From NCBI GenBank assembly GCA_945878605.1, contig CAMCTR010000002.1, positions 1 to 38,388 on the forward strand: a DNA stretch of 38,388 nt. The letters run 5' to 3'. The notes below the pieces were generated by a model, which ran no database searches, had not been told where the DNA came from, and saw only the letters and a program-made list of their open reading frames with translations. This document shows, piece after piece, positions 35,587-38,388 of this stretch (the first letter of the stretch is position 1; every line of letters starts with the position of its first letter). The position numbers were made by a program, and so were the translations under genes. This stretch comes from Candidatus Methylopumilus universalis (lineage in GTDB: Bacteria > Pseudomonadota > Gammaproteobacteria > Burkholderiales > Methylophilaceae).

Positions 35587-36612
35587 ATGTCGCTAACCCT
35601 AAAAGCGCTAATTAAAAAACTTGGTGGTGAGTTAGTAGGTGATGATGTTCAAGTGGAGCGTGTGTCATCAATTGCCAACGCTTATGCGGGTAGTATCACT
35701 TTCATTACCGATGCAAAATATCGTAAAAGCCTTGCTGAAACTAGAGCGAGTGCAGTGATCCTTTCACCTGAAAGTAAAGCATTTTGTAAGTTACCTTGTA
35801 TAGTGACTGATAATCCTTATGCTTACTTTGCCCATGTTTCTGGAATGCTGAACCCAAGGATTAAGATGAAGAAGGGGATTCATCCCACCGCAGTTGTTTG
35901 CGGAGCCAGTGTTCCAAGGAATTGTTCTATAGGGGCTCATGTTGTGTTAGGTCAAAATGTAAGCCTAGCTGAAGGTGTGGAGATTGGTGCTGGTTGTTTT
36001 ATTGGAGATAACGTCACCATTGGCAAAAATACCCAGTTACAAGCTAACGTCACTATTTATTCAGATTGTGTAATTGGTGCGCATTGCAATATTGCTGCAG
36101 GAGCAGTAATAGGATCTGATGGTTTTGGCTATGCTAACCAGGAGGGTGCTTGGGTAAAAATTCCACAAGTAGGACGTGTGTTGATTGCTAATAACGTAGA
36201 TATTGGTGCAAATACGACAATAGATCGGGGCGCTTTAGAAGATACAATTATTGAGCAGGGCGTAAAATTAGATAATCTCATTCAGATCGGCCACAATTGC
36301 GTTATTGGTGAGCACACAGTGATCGCAGGTTGTGTTGGAATTGCAGGTAGTGCAAAGGTAGGCAAGCGTTGCAAAATTGGTGGTGCTGCAATGATACTAG
36401 GGCATTTGGAAATCGCAAATGATGTCACAGTTTCACCTGGAACCATGATTACTAAGTCACTAAAAAAGGCAGATACTTATACAGCATTGATGCCATTCCA
36501 AGCCCATGGAGACTGGCTAAGAACAGCTGCTAGCTTGCGACATTTAGATGAAATGCATGAAAAACTAAAAAAACTAGAAAAACAATTAGCTGAATTAAAC
36601 TTAAAAAATTAA
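35587..36612 (+). CDS. lpxD: UDP-3-O-acylglucosamine N-acyltransferase
   Basis: LpxD adds the second acyl chain in lipid A synthesis. The 341-residue protein has the N-terminal uridine-binding domain (LVGDDVQVERVSSIANAYAGSITFITDAKYRKSLAETRASAVIL), a left-handed beta-helix made of hexapeptide repeats with the catalytic region LDNLIQIGHNCVIGEHTVIAGCVGIAGS, and a C-terminal helix. The segment AVIGSDGFGYA and TTIDRGALEDTIIEQGVKLDN are family marks. It lies in the usual skp-lpxD-fabZ-lpxA-lpxB order. Confidence 0.97.
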   Translation: MSLTLKALIKKLGGELVGDDVQVERVSSIANAYAGSITFITDAKYRKSLAETRASAVILSPESKAFCKLPCIVTDNPYAYFAHVSGMLNPRIKMKKGIHPTAVVCGASVPRNCSIGAHVVLGQNVSLAEGVEIGAGCFIGDNVTIGKNTQLQANVTIYSDCVIGAHCNIAAGAVIGSDGFGYANQEGAWVKIPQVGRVLIANNVDIGANTTIDRGALEDTIIEQGVKLDNLIQIGHNCVIGEHTVIAGCVGIAGSAKVGKRCKIGGAAMILGHLEIANDVTVSPGTMITKSLKKADTYTALMPFQAHGDWLRTAASLRHLDEMHEKLKKLEKQLAELNLKN

Positions 36613-36648
36613 GACATAAGAATTGATATTGAAAAATAAGGCAGAAAT

Positions 36649-37110
36649 ATGATAGATAACGTAGATACAAGTATGGACATCCATCAGATATTGGATCATT
36701 TGCCTCATCGTTATCCATTTGTACTAATTGATCGCGTGTTGTCACTTGAGGTAGGTAAAGAGATTACTGCTATAAAAAATGTCAGCATTAATGAGCCATT
36801 TTTCCCTGGACATTTTCCATATCATCCTGTGATGCCAGGTGTATTAATTGTTGAAGCTATGGCACAAGCAGCTGCGATTCTTTCATTCAAAACCATGGGT
36901 ATTAAGCCAACAGATGACGCCGTTTATTACTTTGCGGGTATTGATAATGCGCGCTTCAAAAAACCCGTGTCCCCAGGCGATCAAATTATCCTAAAAGTAA
37001 GCATTGATCGAATTCTGCGCGGCATCTGGAAGTATAAAGGTGTTGCACTAGTTGATGACGCTGTCGTTGCTGAGGCAGAAATGATGTGCATCCTTAAAGA
37101 AATCGCGTAA
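36649..37110 (+). CDS. fabZ: 3-hydroxyacyl-ACP dehydratase FabZ
   Basis: FabZ dehydrates 3-hydroxyacyl-ACP in fatty acid elongation and competes with LpxA and LpxD for the same substrate, which is why they are grouped. The 153-residue hot-dog-fold protein has [15 protein letters not shown], then [23 protein letters not shown] with catalytic His55 and Glu69. AAGG stands 7 nt before ATG 36649. lpxA follows after 11 nt. Confidence 0.97.
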   Translation: MIDNVDTSMDIHQILDHLPHRYPFVLIDRVLSLEVGKEITAIKNVSINEPFFPGHFPYHPVMPGVLIVEAMAQAAAILSFKTMGIKPTDDAVYYFAGIDNARFKKPVSPGDQIILKVSIDRILRGIWKYKGVALVDDAVVAEAEMMCILKEIA

Positions 37111-37121
37111 GTTTTTTTAAT

Positions 37122-37904
37122 ATGGCTTGTAAAAATATTCACTCAACAGCAATTGTTGATGCCAAAGCTGAACTTGCTGATGATGTAATAGTAGGTGCTT
37201 TTACCACTATCGGCCCCAACGTCAAGATAGATAGTGGAACCACGATTGCCTCTCATGTGGTGATTAATGGTCACACCACAATTGGCAAGCATAATCAAAT
37301 CTTCCAATTTTCATCATTAGGCGAAGCCCCGCAAGATAAAAAATATCAGGGCGAGCCTACCCAGCTTGAAATCGGCGATCACAATACCATTCGTGAGTTT
37401 TGTACTTTTAATCGCGGTACGGTTCAAGACAAAGGTATCACCAAGATTGGTAATCAGAATTGGATTATGGCGTATGTGCATATTGCACATGATTGCTTCG
37501 TTCACAACAATACAATTCTAGCTAACAATTCATCATTGGCAGGTCATGTGGATATCGATGACTATGCGATTCTTGGCGGTTTCACCTTGGTTCACCAGTT
37601 CTGTAAAATTGGTCAACATGTCATTACGGCGGTTGGATCAGTCGTATTTAAGGACATTCCGCCCTATGTCACAGCTTCAGGCTACAATGCTAAGCCACAC
37701 GGCATTAATGCCGAGGGCCTCAAGCGCAGAGGCTTTTCAGCTGAAAGTATTACCAATATCAAACGCGCCTACAAAACGCTATATCGTCAAAGCTTAACTT
37801 TGGATGAAGCAAAGGTCGTGCTCACGAAGCAGACGTTAACAACGCCTGAGCTGAGTTTGTTAGTGGAGTTTTTAAACCAATCTACTCGCGGCATCATTCG
37901 CTAG
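37122..37904 (+). CDS. lpxA: UDP-N-acetylglucosamine O-acyltransferase
   Basis: LpxA adds the first acyl chain to UDP-GlcNAc, the opening step of lipid A synthesis. The 260-residue protein is a left-handed beta-helix of hexapeptide repeats (residues about 8-190) with the catalytic His in HIAHDC (His123) and typical GEAPQDKKYQGEPTQLEIGDHNTIREFCTFNRGT. The C-terminal helical domain has GLKRRGFS and the usual IKRAYKTLYRQSLT. lpxB starts 13 nt downstream. Confidence 0.98.
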   Translation: MACKNIHSTAIVDAKAELADDVIVGAFTTIGPNVKIDSGTTIASHVVINGHTTIGKHNQIFQFSSLGEAPQDKKYQGEPTQLEIGDHNTIREFCTFNRGTVQDKGITKIGNQNWIMAYVHIAHDCFVHNNTILANNSSLAGHVDIDDYAILGGFTLVHQFCKIGQHVITAVGSVVFKDIPPYVTASGYNAKPHGINAEGLKRRGFSAESITNIKRAYKTLYRQSLTLDEAKVVLTKQTLTTPELSLLVEFLNQSTRGIIR

Positions 37905-37917
37905 CTAGGTCTCGAAT

Positions 37918-38388
37918 ATGGCGCTAACCGTTGGTATCGTTGCAGGAGAGGCTTCAGGTGATTTGCTTGGCAGTCGATTAATTCGTGTATTAAAAAAACA
38001 TCGGCCAGACATAGAATTTGTAGGTATCGCTGGCCCCAAAATGATGTCCGAAGGCGCAAAGTCACTGTACCCTATGGACAGACTTTCCTTACATGGCTAT
38101 GGCTTTGACGTCTTAAAACAAATTCCCAATTTATTCACAATGCGCAGGCAGCTTGGCGATTTTTTCATTGCTAACCCACCGCAAGTTTTTATAGGAATTG
38201 ATGCACCTGACTTCAACTTTTCATTAGAGAAAAGACTTAAGAAAAATGGCATCTGCACCATCCATTACGTGAGCCCATCGATATGGGCTTGGCGCAAAAG
38301 ACGTATGGCTAAAATTAAGCGTGCAGTTAATCATATGCTTACTTTATTTCCTTTTGAGCCAGCCATATATGAGGCCGCTGGGGTTAAG
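37918..38388 (+). CDS. lpxB: Lipid-A-disaccharide synthase (partial at right edge)
   Basis: LpxB joins two acylated glucosamines to form the lipid A disaccharide. The first 157 codons are present, in frame to the last base. Landmarks are VGIVAGEASGDLLGSRLI at the N-terminus, FVGIAGPKMMSEGAKSLYPMDRLSLHGYG, IGIDAPDFNF and HYVSPSIWAWRKRRMAKIKRAVNHML, followed by LFPFEPAIYEAAGV, all characteristic. The ATG at 37918 has no strong ribosome site. The rest of the gene, including the nucleotide-binding C-terminal half, lies beyond the window. Confidence 0.96.
   Translation, partial: MALTVGIVAGEASGDLLGSRLIRVLKKHRPDIEFVGIAGPKMMSEGAKSLYPMDRLSLHGYGFDVLKQIPNLFTMRRQLGDFFIANPPQVFIGIDAPDFNFSLEKRLKKNGICTIHYVSPSIWAWRKRRMAKIKRAVNHMLTLFPFEPAIYEAAGVK

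Noticed and set aside
1-38388. tRNA or rRNA genes, CRISPR arrays, insertion sequences, phage genes, toxin-antitoxin pairs
   Set aside because: Looked for and not seen; nearly all sequence is explained by recognised housekeeping genes and short gaps.

Overview
The window looks like a chromosomal segment of a methylotrophic betaproteobacterium, most likely family Methylophilaceae (Methylotenera/Methylophilus type). Three things point there: moderate-to-low G+C; betaproteobacterial gene orders (hfq-hflX-hflK-hflC-hisZ-purA, mtaD-ubiG-gph, glnD/map next to rpsB-tsf-pyrH-frr-uppS-cdsA-dxr-rseP-bamA-skp-lpxD-fabZ-lpxA-lpxB); and four archaeal-type genes of tetrahydromethanopterin/methanofuran cofactor synthesis directly behind purA. 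The genus is inference. No rRNA, tRNA, CRISPR array, insertion sequence or prophage gene was seen.

Layout. 1-1475 (minus): a trhO-type tRNA hydroxylase gene running off the left edge and a TetR/AcrR regulator. 1476-1665: divergent control region with a near-consensus promoter and a perfect 20-bp operator-like palindrome. 1666-7448: a complete tripartite RND efflux operon (lipoprotein adaptor, inner-membrane pump, outer-membrane factor). 7449-7718 (minus): a SemiSWEET protein converging on it. 7887-9281: gltX. 9381-18650: a long co-directional run hfq, hflX, hflK, hflC, hisZ, purA, then a flavoprotein (DmrB/AfpA type), a DUF6513 dihydropteroate-synthase-like protein, a DUF447 protein and mfnB, the last five joined by overlaps. 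18651-18948: an apparent gene remnant with a strong ribosome-binding site but no start codon, then an intrinsic terminator. 18949-21633: mtaD, ubiG, gph. 21639-25037 (minus): map and glnD. 25038-25327: divergent rpsB/map region. 25328-38388: translation, isoprenoid, phospholipid, outer-membrane assembly and lipid A genes, with lpxB cut by the right edge.

How the genes work together. purA-dmrB-DUF6513-DUF447-mfnB ties purine synthesis to a C1-carrier cofactor set: DmrB would make the final reduction to tetrahydromethanopterin, the DHPS-like protein is a candidate for joining pterin to the ribofuranosyl-aminobenzene moiety, and MfnB makes the furan precursor of methanofuran; DUF447 has no assigned reaction. 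The final block is the conserved envelope-growth cluster: UppS, CdsA and Dxr make lipid precursors, RseP monitors envelope stress, BamA and Skp build the outer membrane, and LpxD/FabZ/LpxA/LpxB make lipid A.

Most notable signals: the purA-coupled cofactor genes including two families without known reaction, the start-less ORF at 18732-18890, a terminator only 11 nt ahead of mtaD, and two consecutive hairpins in the pyrH leader.
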